Part shown: positions 1-9,027 of the stretch, piece after piece
How positions within the stretch are numbered: the stretch's first letter is position 1
How the letters are laid out: every line of letters begins with the position of its first letter
From: Paraliobacillus zengyii
Lineage (GTDB): Bacteria; Bacillota; Bacilli; Bacillales; Amphibacillaceae
NCBI RefSeq assembly: GCF_003268595.1
Contig: NZ_CP029797.1
Location: 2,501,501 to 2,565,500, forward strand
Length of the DNA stretch: 64,000 nucleotides
Reading direction: 5' to 3'
Made by a program: the position numbers and the translations under genes
Notes under the pieces: model-generated
Told to the model about the DNA's origin: nothing
The model's input: only the letters and a program-made list of their open reading frames with translations
The model's database searches: none

Positions 1-86
1 AGAAGGTGTGCTTGCGTAAGTTGTTGTTGTTCGGATGTTATCACATACCCATGACCTGGCAGTAACTTCCCAATGTGTTGTTGCAT
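1..86 (-). CDS. dnaB: Replication initiation/membrane attachment protein DnaB, N-terminal fragment
   Basis: Only the first 28 or so codons lie in the window (MQQHIGKLLPGHGYVI...). The ATG is preceded by a strong ribosome binding site, AGGGGGG. The assignment rests mainly on synteny: in Bacillus, nrdR is followed by dnaB, whose product loads the replicative helicase with DnaD and DnaI at the origin. The short peptide alone is not diagnostic. A terminator-like hairpin separates it from nrdR, so it may have its own promoter or depend on readthrough. Confidence 0.6.
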   Translation of the reverse strand, partial: MQQHIGKLLPGHGYVITSEQQQLTQAHL

Positions 87-113
87 TATTTCTCCCCCCT
101 GTCCTTCTATTTA

Positions 114-139
114 AAGAAAAAAAGAGCCTCTTGGCTCAT
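114..139 (-). terminator. Rho-independent terminator after nrdR
   Basis: On the minus strand GAGCC and GGCTC pair around a short loop and are followed by a T-tract. It lies 14 nt past the nrdR stop and upstream of dnaB, so it would terminate or attenuate nrdR–dnaB readthrough. Confidence 0.7.
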
Positions 140-152
140 CTATAATCTTGAT

Positions 153-617
153 TTATTTATCATCTGAATTTTTTATTAAATCCTTTAATTCATCTAGGAA
201 CACACTAATATCTTTAAATTGACGATAAACAGATGCAAATCGCACATAGGCAACCTCATCAATTGATGAGAGCTGATCCATAATTAATTCGCCAACTTCT
301 TGACTTTGCACTTCTGCAGTACCACGACTCCGTAATTCGTCCTCCACTTCCATTGTTAACTGTTCCAATTGTTGAAGTGCAACGGGTCGCTTCTCACAAG
401 CTTTAATCAAGCCACGCAGTAATTTTTCCCTACTGAATTCTTCTCTAATTCCCTCTTTTTTAACAACAATTAAAGGAACTTCTTCAATACGCTCAAAAGT
501 TGTAAAACGGAAGTCACATTCTTCACATTCACGTCTTCTTCTAATCGCACGTCCTTCTTCAATTGGCCTTGAATCCAATACTCTTGTGTTTTTATATTGA
601 CAATTCGGGCACCGCAT
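153..617 (-). CDS. nrdR: Transcriptional repressor NrdR
   Basis: NrdR represses ribonucleotide reductase genes by binding NrdR boxes when loaded with ATP/dATP. The 154-residue length is typical of the family. An N-terminal zinc ribbon has cysteines at positions 3, 6, 31 and 34 (CPNC and CEEC), and an ATP-cone domain covers about residues 49–139. The gene lies between the speD region and dnaB, as in B. subtilis (ytcG). The start codon ATG directly opens the conserved MRCP motif, so the start is secure. Confidence 0.96.
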   Translation of the reverse strand: MRCPNCQYKNTRVLDSRPIEEGRAIRRRRECEECDFRFTTFERIEEVPLIVVKKEGIREEFSREKLLRGLIKACEKRPVALQQLEQLTMEVEDELRSRGTAEVQSQEVGELIMDQLSSIDEVAYVRFASVYRQFKDISVFLDELKDLIKNSDDK

Positions 618-663
618 CTGTTATCATTCCTATCATTTATTCCCTCTATCTTTGTATGCAAGT

Positions 664-1044
664 TTAATCAACAAGCGTCATTTCCTTTTTTAGGTCATCA
701 TAAAGTTTCGGGACTAACTTATGGCTATATCCTAAATCAAAAGGGAAAACTGACTCTGTTGTAACTGAAAAATCAATCGCTGTTCGAAATGGTTTCACCA
801 TGATAATGGTTGCTGTAATAAAGACTTTTTTGCCACCTTTAAGGTTACAGCTAATTTCACCATGTTCATCCGATATTGCAATTATTTCGCAACCCTTCTT
901 ACTCTTAAAATATTCTTCTACTATCTTAAAAGCTCTATCTTTTGTAGTTTTGAAATAGCGTGTTTGTAATTGTTTGTCCCAATGTTTGTCTTTCGTTTCC
1001 GAGTGATTGTTAAAGAATTTATCAATTGATTCTTTAATAGCCAT
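664..1044 (-). CDS. Conserved small cytosolic protein of unknown function
   Basis: A soluble protein of 126 residues without a signal peptide or membrane segment. It appears mixed alpha/beta, with a basic helical N-terminus and a C-terminal segment around IDFSVTTES followed by a short helix. I resolve the start to ATG 1044 because GAGGTG sits 6 nt upstream; an upstream in-frame GTG overlaps that ribosome binding site. It sits between speD and nrdR. I recall similar proteins at this place in other Bacillaceae, but I know of no assigned function. Confidence 0.75.
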   Translation of the reverse strand: MAIKESIDKFFNNHSETKDKHWDKQLQTRYFKTTKDRAFKIVEEYFKSKKGCEIIAISDEHGEISCNLKGGKKVFITATIIMVKPFRTAIDFSVTTESVFPFDLGYSHKLVPKLYDDLKKEMTLVD

Positions 1045-1153
1045 ATACCGCACCTCAATATCTTTAGTTACATATTATATACTTCTAAGATTATTCTAAC
1101 ATGTTTCCTATAAGAAAACGATATCAAAGCGTTTAATTTTTTGGATAATTAGA

Positions 1154-1190
1154 TAAAAAACCCCTTTTACTGTTTATTCCAGCAAAGGGG
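1154..1190 (-). terminator. Terminator of speD
   Basis: CCCCTTT and AAAGGGG form a 7-bp stem followed on the minus strand by a run of six T. It begins 17 nt after the speD stop, so speD is probably transcribed alone. Confidence 0.85.
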
Positions 1191-1206
1191 CTGCAAATCA
1201 AATTAT

Positions 1207-1584
1207 TTAAAGCGCATTATATTTAGGTACTTGAATTGGACCCATACCACGTGGCAATTCAACTTTTTCACAATTACCAGATTCCAAGGCTTCTGAAATA
1301 TAATCACATGCTACATTTGGATCAATAATATCACCGCATGTAAATACATCAATACTTGCATAACCATGTTCTGGAAAACTGTGAATCGTTAAGTGTGATT
1401 CAGAAATAATTACTACACCACTTACACCATGTGGAGCAAACTTATGAAAAGCAACTTCTCTTATTTCTGCACCTGCTTTTAAAGCTGCGTCAACAAAGAT
1501 CTTCTCAATTTGTCCCATATCATTTAAAGTATCTATATTACAATCCCACATTTCAGCAATAACATGTCTACCCATTGTATCCAT
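1207..1584 (-). CDS. speD: S-adenosylmethionine decarboxylase proenzyme
   Basis: It decarboxylates SAM to make the aminopropyl donor for spermidine. The 125-residue prokaryotic-type proenzyme self-cleaves between Glu62 and Ser63 in the motif [15 protein letters not shown]; Ser63 becomes the pyruvoyl cofactor. His68 and Cys83 match the family's processing and catalytic residues. The start ATG has an AAGGGGG ribosome binding site 9 nt upstream. A long leader precedes it, with an opposing C-run able to mask that site (separate entry). No gapB is found upstream, unlike B. subtilis. The window's aminopropyltransferase-like gene at 30274–31824 could use its product. Confidence 0.97.
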   Translation of the reverse strand: MDTMGRHVIAEMWDCNIDTLNDMGQIEKIFVDAALKAGAEIREVAFHKFAPHGVSGVVIISESHLTIHSFPEHGYASIDVFTCGDIIDPNVACDYISEALESGNCEKVELPRGMGPIQVPKYNAL

Positions 1585-1766
1585 TCGATAATTCCCCCTT
1601 ATTTATTAATCAATACCTTTTAAATAAACTTGGATGAGCTGCCACGGGGGAAAGTTAGTCCAAAGAGATCCTAACCCTTTAAGCATTCATTAATGCACCT
1701 ATTTAAAAGCTTTGCTGTTAGTATAACATATTTAGGATGTGTTATTTCTCATAAGCACACGCAAAC
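1585..1766 (-). promoter_or_regulatory. Structured 5' leader of speD with anti-Shine–Dalgarno sequence
   Basis: The predicted transcript has about 175 nt before the speD ATG. On the minus strand it shows nested stems: CTTTTAA with TTAAAGG around GCATT/AATGC (1683–1712), then GTTAG/CTAAC (1654–1675). A TTCCCCC run (1646–1652) is exactly complementary to the GGGGGAA of the ribosome binding site (1592–1598). This geometry fits a translational switch. I do not recognise it as a named riboswitch class, so identity and ligand are inference. Confidence 0.55.
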
Positions 1767-1768
1767 GA

Positions 1769-1797
1769 ATTATATCTGTTTTTTAAAAGTTTGGCAA
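1769..1797 (-). promoter_or_regulatory. Sigma-A type promoter of speD
   Basis: On the minus strand TTGCCA (1797–1792) and TATAAT (1774–1769) are separated by exactly 17 bp. Initiation would fall near 1762, giving the long leader described separately. Confidence 0.75.
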
Positions 1798-1849
1798 GAT
1801 TTTTTTACAAAAATAAATTTGTAGACATATTATATTTTTCCCTAAAACT

Positions 1850-1890
1850 ACAAAATAAAACCTATCTTCTCAAATTGAGTAGACAGGTTT
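1850..1890 (-). terminator. Terminator of coaE
   Basis: A long imperfect stem (AAACCTGTCT... with ...AGATAGGTTT) followed by a T-rich stretch on the minus strand, immediately after the coaE stop. Confidence 0.8.
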
Positions 1891-1896
1891 ATATGT

Positions 1897-2487
1897 TTAT
1901 ACTTGATTTATATACTGTTCGAATTGCTCTTTTGTATCTTCTATTGACCCATTATTATTAATAATAACATCTGCATTTTCAGCCTTTTGTTTTAACGGAA
2001 TTTGTGCGTTTATTCTACTCTTAGCATCACGTTCTGATAAACCATTGCGTTTCATTAATCTAGTTAATTGTATGGACTCATTAACGAAAACAAGCCAAAC
2101 TTGATCAACAAGAGAGGTCAACTTATTTTCAAATAATAACGGTATATCTAAAACGATTATTTTCTCATTCGTATTTATATAAGTATTTTTTTGTTTAAAT
2201 ATTTCATCTTTAACATAGGGATGAACAATTGCATTTAATTTCTCACGTGCAATTTTATCTTGAAAAACAATATGACCAAGTTTTTTCCGATCAATGGCAC
2301 GATCAATCTGTAAAATATTATCACCAAACGCTTCACCTATTTTAAAATAGGCTTCTTTTCCAGGCTCAACAACTTCTTTCGCAATGACATCTGCATCAAT
2401 TATTGGTATCTGTTTTTCCCGAAATAAATTAGCTACTGTACTTTTACCTGAAGCTATTCCTCCAGTTAATCCGATTATTTTAGTCAT
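1897..2487 (-). CDS. coaE: Dephospho-CoA kinase
   Basis: Catalyses the last step of coenzyme A synthesis, phosphorylating the 3'-hydroxyl of dephospho-CoA. The P-loop GGIASGKS is at residues 9–16, followed by the family's DAD motif and by the HPYV and LDIPLLFE segments. The length of 196 residues is usual. It follows polA, mutM and ytaF in the same order as in B. subtilis (ytaG). The ATG has AAGGGTG about 10 nt upstream. Confidence 0.96.
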   Translation of the reverse strand: MTKIIGLTGGIASGKSTVANLFREKQIPIIDADVIAKEVVEPGKEAYFKIGEAFGDNILQIDRAIDRKKLGHIVFQDKIAREKLNAIVHPYVKDEIFKQKNTYINTNEKIIVLDIPLLFENKLTSLVDQVWLVFVNESIQLTRLMKRNGLSERDAKSRINAQIPLKQKAENADVIINNNGSIEDTKEQFEQYINQV

Positions 2488-2553
2488 CGCTATTTTTCAC
2501 CCTTGTCTCTTGTTTTACCTGTACCAAATCTTTTTCTACAGTTTATATTGGTT

Positions 2554-3189
2554 TCATCCTATCATTTTGACAATACCTATGATAATTAATATTATACCCG
2601 GTAAAAAACTAAAACGATGCAACCCTTTCCATCCTGATAGAATAACACCACTTTTTAAGCCTAGTGATAAGAACAAACTGGTGGCTACACCGATTCCTAC
2701 CGCAGAAAGAATAACCGGCAAACCAATTAGTGCTGCACCAATTCCTGCGCCTAGTGAATCAAGCGATAATGCTAAGCCAAGTATAAATACTTCAATACCC
2801 GCTATATTACCTGATTCATCCATATCTGCCATCATTGGTTTTTTGAGTATTTGAATAACAATGCCGAGTGATTTTATTTCAAACTTAATCTCATAAGGAC
2901 CCGTTTTTTCGTGAGATTCCTCTGAACGGAAAAATGAAATTAGTACCCATAGTCCAATAATTACGAGTAAGCCACCACCAATCATCTCAGCGCTTTTTTC
3001 AGATAGAAAAGATCCAAGCCAATCTCCAAGTGCCATGGCAGATAGAAAGACTATCCCAGAAATTATACCAATCAAGATGACAGACTGAAATGCTAATTTC
3101 ATCTGACGCAATCCGTACGTAAAGGCTACCATAAAACTATCTAAACTAACTGCACAAGCCAATAATAATAGGGTTGATAACTCTTTCAT
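2554..3189 (-). CDS. ytaF: Sporulation membrane protein YtaF (MntP-like)
   Basis: A polytopic membrane protein of about 211 residues with six predicted helices arranged as two internal repeats; each half carries a motif of the type AxSLDSxxxGxxxG (AVSLDSFMVAFTYG near residue 16, ALSLDSLGAGIGAA in the second half). This is typical of the MntP/YtaF cation-efflux-like family, and YtaF is linked to sporulation in B. subtilis. I place the start at ATG 3189: the GAAGGGG ribosome binding site is about 10 nt upstream, whereas the upstream in-frame TTG abuts it. It lies between coaE and mutM as in Bacillus. Confidence 0.9.
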   Translation of the reverse strand: MKELSTLLLLACAVSLDSFMVAFTYGLRQMKLAFQSVILIGIISGIVFLSAMALGDWLGSFLSEKSAEMIGGGLLVIIGLWVLISFFRSEESHEKTGPYEIKFEIKSLGIVIQILKKPMMADMDESGNIAGIEVFILGLALSLDSLGAGIGAALIGLPVILSAVGIGVATSLFLSLGLKSGVILSGWKGLHRFSFLPGIILIIIGIVKMIG

Positions 3190-3285
3190 ACAACTCAAGC
3201 CCCTTCATCATACAATTTCATGTTAAAACACATGAGTAGTATATGGAGGGCATAAAACAGTTGTGCAAAAAATCGGTTCAATCGC

Positions 3286-4119
3286 CTATTCTTTTATAGG
3301 TTGGCATCTAGTACAAAGATGTGTACCTCTACCAGCAACTTTTATTTTAACAATTGGTTCTCCACAACGTTTACAAGGTGTATTCTCTTGTCCATAAGCA
3401 AACAACTGTTGCTGAAACATTCCAATTTGGCCTTGGCTATTCACATAAGATCGAATGGTTGTCCCACCTTGTGCAACAGCTTCTGTTAGGGTTTCTTTCG
3501 CATGTTTTAACAAACGTTTCACTTCAGGTTCACTAAGTTCAGATCCCTTGGTTAATGGATGGATTTGTGCCTTATACAACGTTTCATCCACATAAATATT
3601 TCCTAAACCAGCTATGACTTGTTGATCCAACAGAATATTTTTTATTACCCGTTGGCTTCTATGAATTTTTTCGTATAACGCGCTGAGTTTATATCCTTCT
3701 TCAAACGGGTCAGGACCAATTTGATTTAACGGTTTTACTAAGAACTCTTCTCCTTTAGGATACAAATGCATTGTTCCAAACTTTCGAACATCTTTATAGC
3801 GTAATTCTTTCCCGCTTTCAAAATGAAAAATAACATGTGTATGCTTATCCACAGGAATATCATGTTCAAAAACACCATATTTACCTTCCATGCGTAAATG
3901 AGAAACAAGCGTATAGTTTGTTAACTCAAACAATAAAAATTTACCTTTTCTGTGAATATCTAAAATTATTTCACCCTCAACTAATTGACTGAAAATTAGA
4001 TGGTCATCTGGTTCTTTAATAATTTTCGCCCAGTTGACAGTCACAGCTTCAATTTTTTGATTAACGACTAGCTCTATTAACGTTTTTCTAATTGTTTCTA
4101 CTTCTGGTAATTCTGGCAT
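3286..4119 (-). CDS. mutM: Formamidopyrimidine-DNA glycosylase
   Basis: Base-excision repair enzyme removing 8-oxoguanine and FaPy lesions. The mature N-terminus begins PELPEVE, with catalytic Pro2 and Glu3; the RKGK motif near residue 60 supplies the conserved lysine. The C-terminal zinc finger has CKRC and CTRC pairs around GRGTH. Length is 277 residues. It begins 15 nt downstream of the polA stop, so the two are probably cotranscribed and translationally close. Confidence 0.97.
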   Translation of the reverse strand: MPELPEVETIRKTLIELVVNQKIEAVTVNWAKIIKEPDDHLIFSQLVEGEIILDIHRKGKFLLFELTNYTLVSHLRMEGKYGVFEHDIPVDKHTHVIFHFESGKELRYKDVRKFGTMHLYPKGEEFLVKPLNQIGPDPFEEGYKLSALYEKIHRSQRVIKNILLDQQVIAGLGNIYVDETLYKAQIHPLTKGSELSEPEVKRLLKHAKETLTEAVAQGGTTIRSYVNSQGQIGMFQQQLFAYGQENTPCKRCGEPIVKIKVAGRGTHLCTRCQPIKE

Positions 4120-4134
4120 CTGTTTCTACCTCAC

Positions 4135-6777
4135 TTATTTTGCATCAAACCAAGTTTCGCCATACGCATAATCAACCTTTAATGGCACAGCTAATGACAC
4201 AGTATTTTCCATAACTCTTGGGACAAGTTCTTTCAATAGCTCAATTTCTGTTTTTGGTGCTTCTATAATCAATTCATCATGCACTTGTAATAACATACGT
4301 GCTTTCAAATTATTTTCTTTAAGTGCGTGTTCTAGATCAATCATTGCTTTTTTTATAATATCTGCTGCACTACCTTGAATAGGTGTATTCATTGCTGTTC
4401 TCTCAGCAAAACTACGGAGATTAAAATTGCGATTTGTGATATCTGGTAAATAACGCCTGCGTTGCATAAGCGTCGTCACATACCCTTTTTGTTTCGCTTC
4501 TTTAACAATCTCCTCCATATATGTTTTAACACCTGGATAGCTATCAAAATAGCGTTCGATGAATGCCTTAGCTTCTTTACGTGTAATGCCAAGATTTTGT
4601 GATAAACCATAGTCACTAATTCCGTATACAATACCAAAATTCACTGCTTTTGCTTGACGTCGCATATTACCATCTACGTCCTCGGCATCTACATGGAATA
4701 CATCCATTGCTGTTCTAGTATGAATATCCATGTCTTCTTGGAATGCTTGTACTAATAATTCATCCTTTGCGATATCCGCTAGGACACGCAATTCAATCTG
4801 AGAATAATCCGCTGCGAAAATTACCCAATCTTTTTCAGAAGGAATAAATGCTTTTCTTATCTTCTTTCCTTCCTCTAGTCGAATTGGAATGTTCTGCATA
4901 TTAGGTTCTGTCGAGCTTAATCGACCCGTTTGAGTAAGTGCTTGGTTAAAGCGCGTGTGAATCTTTCCAGTATCAGGATGAACCACTTTTAAGAGCCCTT
5001 CGATATAAGTTGATTGTAATTTTCTTAGCTGCCGATAAAGCAATAGCTTAGGTATAATCGGATGCTTTTGTTTTAACTGTTCCAATATATCCGCTGAAGT
5101 AGAATAACCTGTTTTCGTTTTTTTAATAATAGGTAATTCTAACTTTTCAAATAAAATTGGCCCCAGTTGTTTAGGGGAGTTTAAGTTGAAATCTTCACCT
5201 GCAAGCTCATGGACTTCCTCTTCTATTTTATCTAAACGTATTTTCAACTCTTTTTGCATCACATTTAGTTGATCTTGATCTATTTTAACTCCAGTAGCTT
5301 CCATTTTGCCTAGGATAACCGCCAAAGGTAATTCTAAATTATATAATAACTCTATCTGTTGATTTGCTTCTAATTCTTCTTCCACCTGTGATTTTAGAGC
5401 AAATAACATCATTGTTTTACGTCCGATATGATCCGCTAATTGATCTTGACTTGGAACTTGTAGTTTCGCACCTTTACCATAGACTTCTTCATCAGAAAGC
5501 ACTTGTTTTTGCCCCATTCGATGACTGATTGCAGGAATGGTATGATGATTCTCTGAAGGATCTATTAAATAAGACGCTAACAATAAATCAAAGGTAATTC
5601 CACTAACAACAATTCCATGGTTTAGTAAAGAGACTGTTACTTTCTTTGCATCAAACACCCATTTTTCTTTCTCAGGATCTTCCGCCCATTGTTTAAATGC
5701 ATCTGATTTCACAGCAATCTCAGTTGGTATAAAATACTTCTTATCTTTATTAACAATTCCAAATCCTTCAATAGGAGCAAGGTGATAATTATCTGTTAAA
5801 ATCTCTACCTCTAACGCCTCTACTCCAATAAATAGTGATGCTGAAACATTATCTAATATTTCAATATCAACAGCTTCAAGCGCTTCTTTCTCTTCTACAA
5901 TGACTTCACCAGTAACTTTAGTTAATAATGAATTAAATCCCAAGTCTTTAAACACAGCACTCAACTGATTCACATCATATCCAGAATAAAGCGTATCTTT
6001 TAATTCTACTTCAATTGGTGATTCGCAATTGATTGTCACTAATTGTTTACTCATAAACGCATCATCTTGATGGTTTTCTAACTTTTCCTTCAGCTTTTTA
6101 GCAGTAACTGATTCTACATTCTCAAAAACTTTCTCTAAAGTATGAAACTGATTAAGTAATTTTACTGCAGTTTTTTGACCAATACCTGGGATACCTGGGA
6201 TATTATCTGAGCTATCACCCATTAGAGCTTTCATATCGATAATTTGCTCTGGGTTCACTTTCATTTTCTCTTTCATAAATTCTGGTGTGTATGTATCAAT
6301 ATCACTTAACCCTTTTTTTGTTAATTGCACTTGTACCCGATCTGTAACAAGTTGTAACATATCCTTGTCACCAGAAATAACTCGAACATCAAAGGATTCC
6401 TTTTCCGCAACTCTAGCTAGTGTTCCAATGATATCATCTGCTTCATAATTAGGTAACTCATAATGCTTAATGGAAGATGCATCGAGTAATTCTTTTATTA
6501 AAGGAAATTGTTCTGATAATTCTGGTGGTGTCTTCTGTCTTCCACCTTTATATTCTTGATACGTTTCATGACGAAATGTTGTTTTCCCTGCATCAAATGC
6601 TACAAGCATATGTGTTGGTTTTTCAGTTTCAATAATTTTCATCAGCATTGTAGTAAAACCATATACTGCATTTGTATAAACACCTTTATCATTATTCAGT
6701 AAAGGCAGAGCAAAAAAAGCACGATACAGAATGCTATTACCATCTATTAATACTAATTTATTAGTCATTTTTAACAT
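4135..6777 (-). CDS. polA: DNA polymerase I
   Basis: Gap filling and Okazaki fragment processing. The order is an N-terminal 5' nuclease domain (about 1–290, starting LVLIDGNSILYRAFFALPLL), a 3'-5' exonuclease-like domain (about 310–480), and the polymerase domain with motif A DYSQIELRVLAD, motif B around RRQAKAVNFGIVYG and motif C QVHDELIIE. The acidic pair of the E. coli proofreading site falls in FIGVEALEVE and lacks the DxE pattern, so proofreading is probably inactive, as in other Bacillus enzymes. Two starts are possible: the first ATG (used here) or the fourth codon. Confidence 0.97.
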   Translation of the reverse strand: MLKMTNKLVLIDGNSILYRAFFALPLLNNDKGVYTNAVYGFTTMLMKIIETEKPTHMLVAFDAGKTTFRHETYQEYKGGRQKTPPELSEQFPLIKELLDASSIKHYELPNYEADDIIGTLARVAEKESFDVRVISGDKDMLQLVTDRVQVQLTKKGLSDIDTYTPEFMKEKMKVNPEQIIDMKALMGDSSDNIPGIPGIGQKTAVKLLNQFHTLEKVFENVESVTAKKLKEKLENHQDDAFMSKQLVTINCESPIEVELKDTLYSGYDVNQLSAVFKDLGFNSLLTKVTGEVIVEEKEALEAVDIEILDNVSASLFIGVEALEVEILTDNYHLAPIEGFGIVNKDKKYFIPTEIAVKSDAFKQWAEDPEKEKWVFDAKKVTVSLLNHGIVVSGITFDLLLASYLIDPSENHHTIPAISHRMGQKQVLSDEEVYGKGAKLQVPSQDQLADHIGRKTMMLFALKSQVEEELEANQQIELLYNLELPLAVILGKMEATGVKIDQDQLNVMQKELKIRLDKIEEEVHELAGEDFNLNSPKQLGPILFEKLELPIIKKTKTGYSTSADILEQLKQKHPIIPKLLLYRQLRKLQSTYIEGLLKVVHPDTGKIHTRFNQALTQTGRLSSTEPNMQNIPIRLEEGKKIRKAFIPSEKDWVIFAADYSQIELRVLADIAKDELLVQAFQEDMDIHTRTAMDVFHVDAEDVDGNMRRQAKAVNFGIVYGISDYGLSQNLGITRKEAKAFIERYFDSYPGVKTYMEEIVKEAKQKGYVTTLMQRRRYLPDITNRNFNLRSFAERTAMNTPIQGSAADIIKKAMIDLEHALKENNLKARMLLQVHDELIIEAPKTEIELLKELVPRVMENTVSLAVPLKVDYAYGETWFDAK

Positions 6778-6911
6778 AGACCCCTTTCCTAACGTTCACC
6801 AAATTCTTTTTACTAATGTCATTTATATTCTACCATGTTTAATTGAAAATAGAAAAAAATCACTGTTTGATAGGGATTAACCTTTATGAATATACATGGT
6901 AATGTATATTC

Positions 6912-6937
6912 AAAAAAAAAAGCTTTTTAAGCTTTTT
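6912..6937 (-). terminator. Terminator between phoR and polA
   Basis: AAAAAGCTT pairs with AAGCTTTTT on the minus strand and is followed by a T-run. It directly follows the phoR stop, suggesting polA has its own promoter. Confidence 0.7.
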
Positions 6938-8332
6938 TCAATCTTTTAATATAAATTTTTTATTAATTGGAACAAGCACAGAGAATGTTGAACCTACTCC
7001 TACTTTGCTATCTAAACTGATCGTACCATTATGAGCTTCTACAATATGTTTAACAATTGCAAGACCTAAACCAGTACCTCCAGTATTTCTGCTTCTAGCT
7101 TTATCTACTCGATAGAACCTCTCAAATACACGATTCATTTTATCCTCTGGTATACCGATTCCCGTATCAGTAACAGTAATATGCAAATTAGCATCTATTA
7201 CTTTCACTTTTAAAATTACTTTCCCACCAACTGGCGTATAACTAATCGCATTATTAAGTAAATTGATGCACACTTGTTTTAAACGATCAAAATCTCCATC
7301 TATTATTACATTTTGTTCTAAGTTAGTTTCAAACGTAATTTCTTTTCTAGTTGCCTCCTGTTGTACCATAGGTGCTATTTCCTCAATTAATTCCGATATA
7401 TTCACTTTTTCATACAGAATATGCATTTCGTCTTTTTCCAACTTTGACAATTCTAATAAATCATTAACTAATGCTTGAATTCTTTCACTTTCTTTATAAA
7501 TAATCTCCAAAAACTTATTTCTAATTTCCTCATCATCCATATTTTCATCCAATAGAGTTTCTGCAAAACCTTTGATTGAAGTAATAGGCGTTTTTAATTC
7601 ATGAGATACATTCGCAACAAAGTCTTTACGCATTTGTTCCAGACGCTTTAATTCTGTAATATCATGAAATACTAGGACAGCACCTTTCAATTCATTGATT
7701 TCATTGAAAATTGGAGCGCCAACAATTTCAATATAAAGTTTTTCCACTTCCATTGAAATCGTAAATGCATTTTTTACTTTCTGTTCATACAAAAAAGCTT
7801 CCTGTACCGCTTTATAAATTCGTTCTTCTTCTAATACATCATAGTACAAATAACCGATATAATCTTTCGTTTTTTTACCGAAAATCTTCAGGAACTTACG
7901 ATTAACCAAATGAACATATCCACGTTCATCAATTAATATAACACCACTTTCCATATTATCTATCACAGTTCTTAGTTGACTGCCTTGTATTTTTTCCTGT
8001 ATCGTCATTTCTTGTAAGTTTCTAGCAAGTAAGTTAATTGCATTGCTTAATCTACCTGCATCTCCATAATGATTTTCATAAGTTCTTGTTTTATAATTAC
8101 CTTTTACTAATTCCTCAGCTACAGTTGCAGCAGAACGAACTGGTTTAATATATCGATCAAATAATTGATAAATAATAACTAAAAAAATAATGAAGCTTCC
8201 TAGTAATGTTAAGATAACAATGATCTGTTCATTTCCAGAGACAAGTGGTAACATGATAAAACCAATACTACTCAACACTACTGTGACGACAGCTATGTAG
8301 GTGAAAAACAAACGAAAATTGGTCTGAATCAT
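6938..8332 (-). CDS. phoR: Phosphate-regulon sensor histidine kinase PhoR, lacking the extracytoplasmic domain
   Basis: Two membrane helices (about 8–30 and 36–57) are joined by a loop of only a few residues, followed by a HAMP-like linker, a PAS domain (about 115–225), and a HisKA domain with phospho-acceptor His244 in VSHELKTP. The ATPase domain contains the NLLNNAISYTP N-box and the GTGLGLAIVKHI G-box. It overlaps phoP as TAATG, so it is its partner kinase. At 464 residues it is much shorter than the B. subtilis protein, which has an extracellular PAS-like domain between the helices. Sensing must therefore be membrane-based or cytoplasmic. The phosphate role is inferred from synteny. Confidence 0.9.
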   Translation of the reverse strand: MIQTNFRLFFTYIAVVTVVLSSIGFIMLPLVSGNEQIIVILTLLGSFIIFLVIIYQLFDRYIKPVRSAATVAEELVKGNYKTRTYENHYGDAGRLSNAINLLARNLQEMTIQEKIQGSQLRTVIDNMESGVILIDERGYVHLVNRKFLKIFGKKTKDYIGYLYYDVLEEERIYKAVQEAFLYEQKVKNAFTISMEVEKLYIEIVGAPIFNEINELKGAVLVFHDITELKRLEQMRKDFVANVSHELKTPITSIKGFAETLLDENMDDEEIRNKFLEIIYKESERIQALVNDLLELSKLEKDEMHILYEKVNISELIEEIAPMVQQEATRKEITFETNLEQNVIIDGDFDRLKQVCINLLNNAISYTPVGGKVILKVKVIDANLHITVTDTGIGIPEDKMNRVFERFYRVDKARSRNTGGTGLGLAIVKHIVEAHNGTISLDSKVGVGSTFSVLVPINKKFILKD

Positions 8333-9027
8333 TAATAAGGTTCCTCCATTTTATAACCAAGTCCTCTAATAGTCTTTATATATACAGGATGTTTTGTGTC
8401 AGGCTCAATTTTATCACGTAGGTGACTGACATGGACATCTACAATACGCGTATCACCGACAAAATCATAATTCCATACCGCACTCAACAGTTGATCACGT
8501 GATAATACTTTTCCTTTATTCTTTGCCAAATATAATAATAGTTCAAACTCTTTTCTAGTGAATGAAAGAGTTTCTTCACGAATAACAGCTTCGTATTGTT
8601 CAGGATAAATTGATAGTTCTGAAACTCTTATTACTGGTGGTTCCAATTCGGTTTGTTGTTTATTTGATCTTCTTAAAATAGCTTTTATTCTAGCTACAAC
8701 CTCTTTTGGACTAAAAGGTTTTGTCAAATAATCATCTGCCCCTAATTCCAATCCTAATACTTTATCAAACTCGTCATCTTTTGCAGTTAACATTAAGATG
8801 GGTGTCTCGACTTTTCTTTGTCGTAATAACTTACAAATTTCTGTACCTTCTAATTCGGGCAACATTAAATCTAATACGATCAGATCAAACATTCCGGTTG
8901 TTGCCTTCTCTAAACCCTCAGTACCAGTATAAGCAACTTCCGTTTTAAAACCTGATCTTTCAATATTATATTGTAGTAATGTTACGATCGATTCTTCATC
9001 ATCAACAATTAGTATTCTTTGGTTCAT
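8332..9027 (-). CDS. phoP: Phosphate-regulon response regulator PhoP
   Basis: An OmpR-family regulator of 231 residues. The receiver domain has the acidic pocket VDDEE near residues 8–12, phospho-acceptor Asp53 in VLDLMLPE, and Lys in YLTKPF. The winged-helix domain carries TRKEFELLLYLA and the recognition segment RIVDVHVSHLRDKI. The start is ATG 9027, 8 nt after GGGGG; an upstream in-frame ATG lies inside that ribosome binding site. Its stop overlaps the phoR start. In B. subtilis mdh lies directly upstream; here a repeat element does. Confidence 0.94.
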   Translation of the reverse strand: MNQRILIVDDEESIVTLLQYNIERSGFKTEVAYTGTEGLEKATTGMFDLIVLDLMLPELEGTEICKLLRQRKVETPILMLTAKDDEFDKVLGLELGADDYLTKPFSPKEVVARIKAILRRSNKQQTELEPPVIRVSELSIYPEQYEAVIREETLSFTRKEFELLLYLAKNKGKVLSRDQLLSAVWNYDFVGDTRIVDVHVSHLRDKIEPDTKHPVYIKTIRGLGYKMEEPY

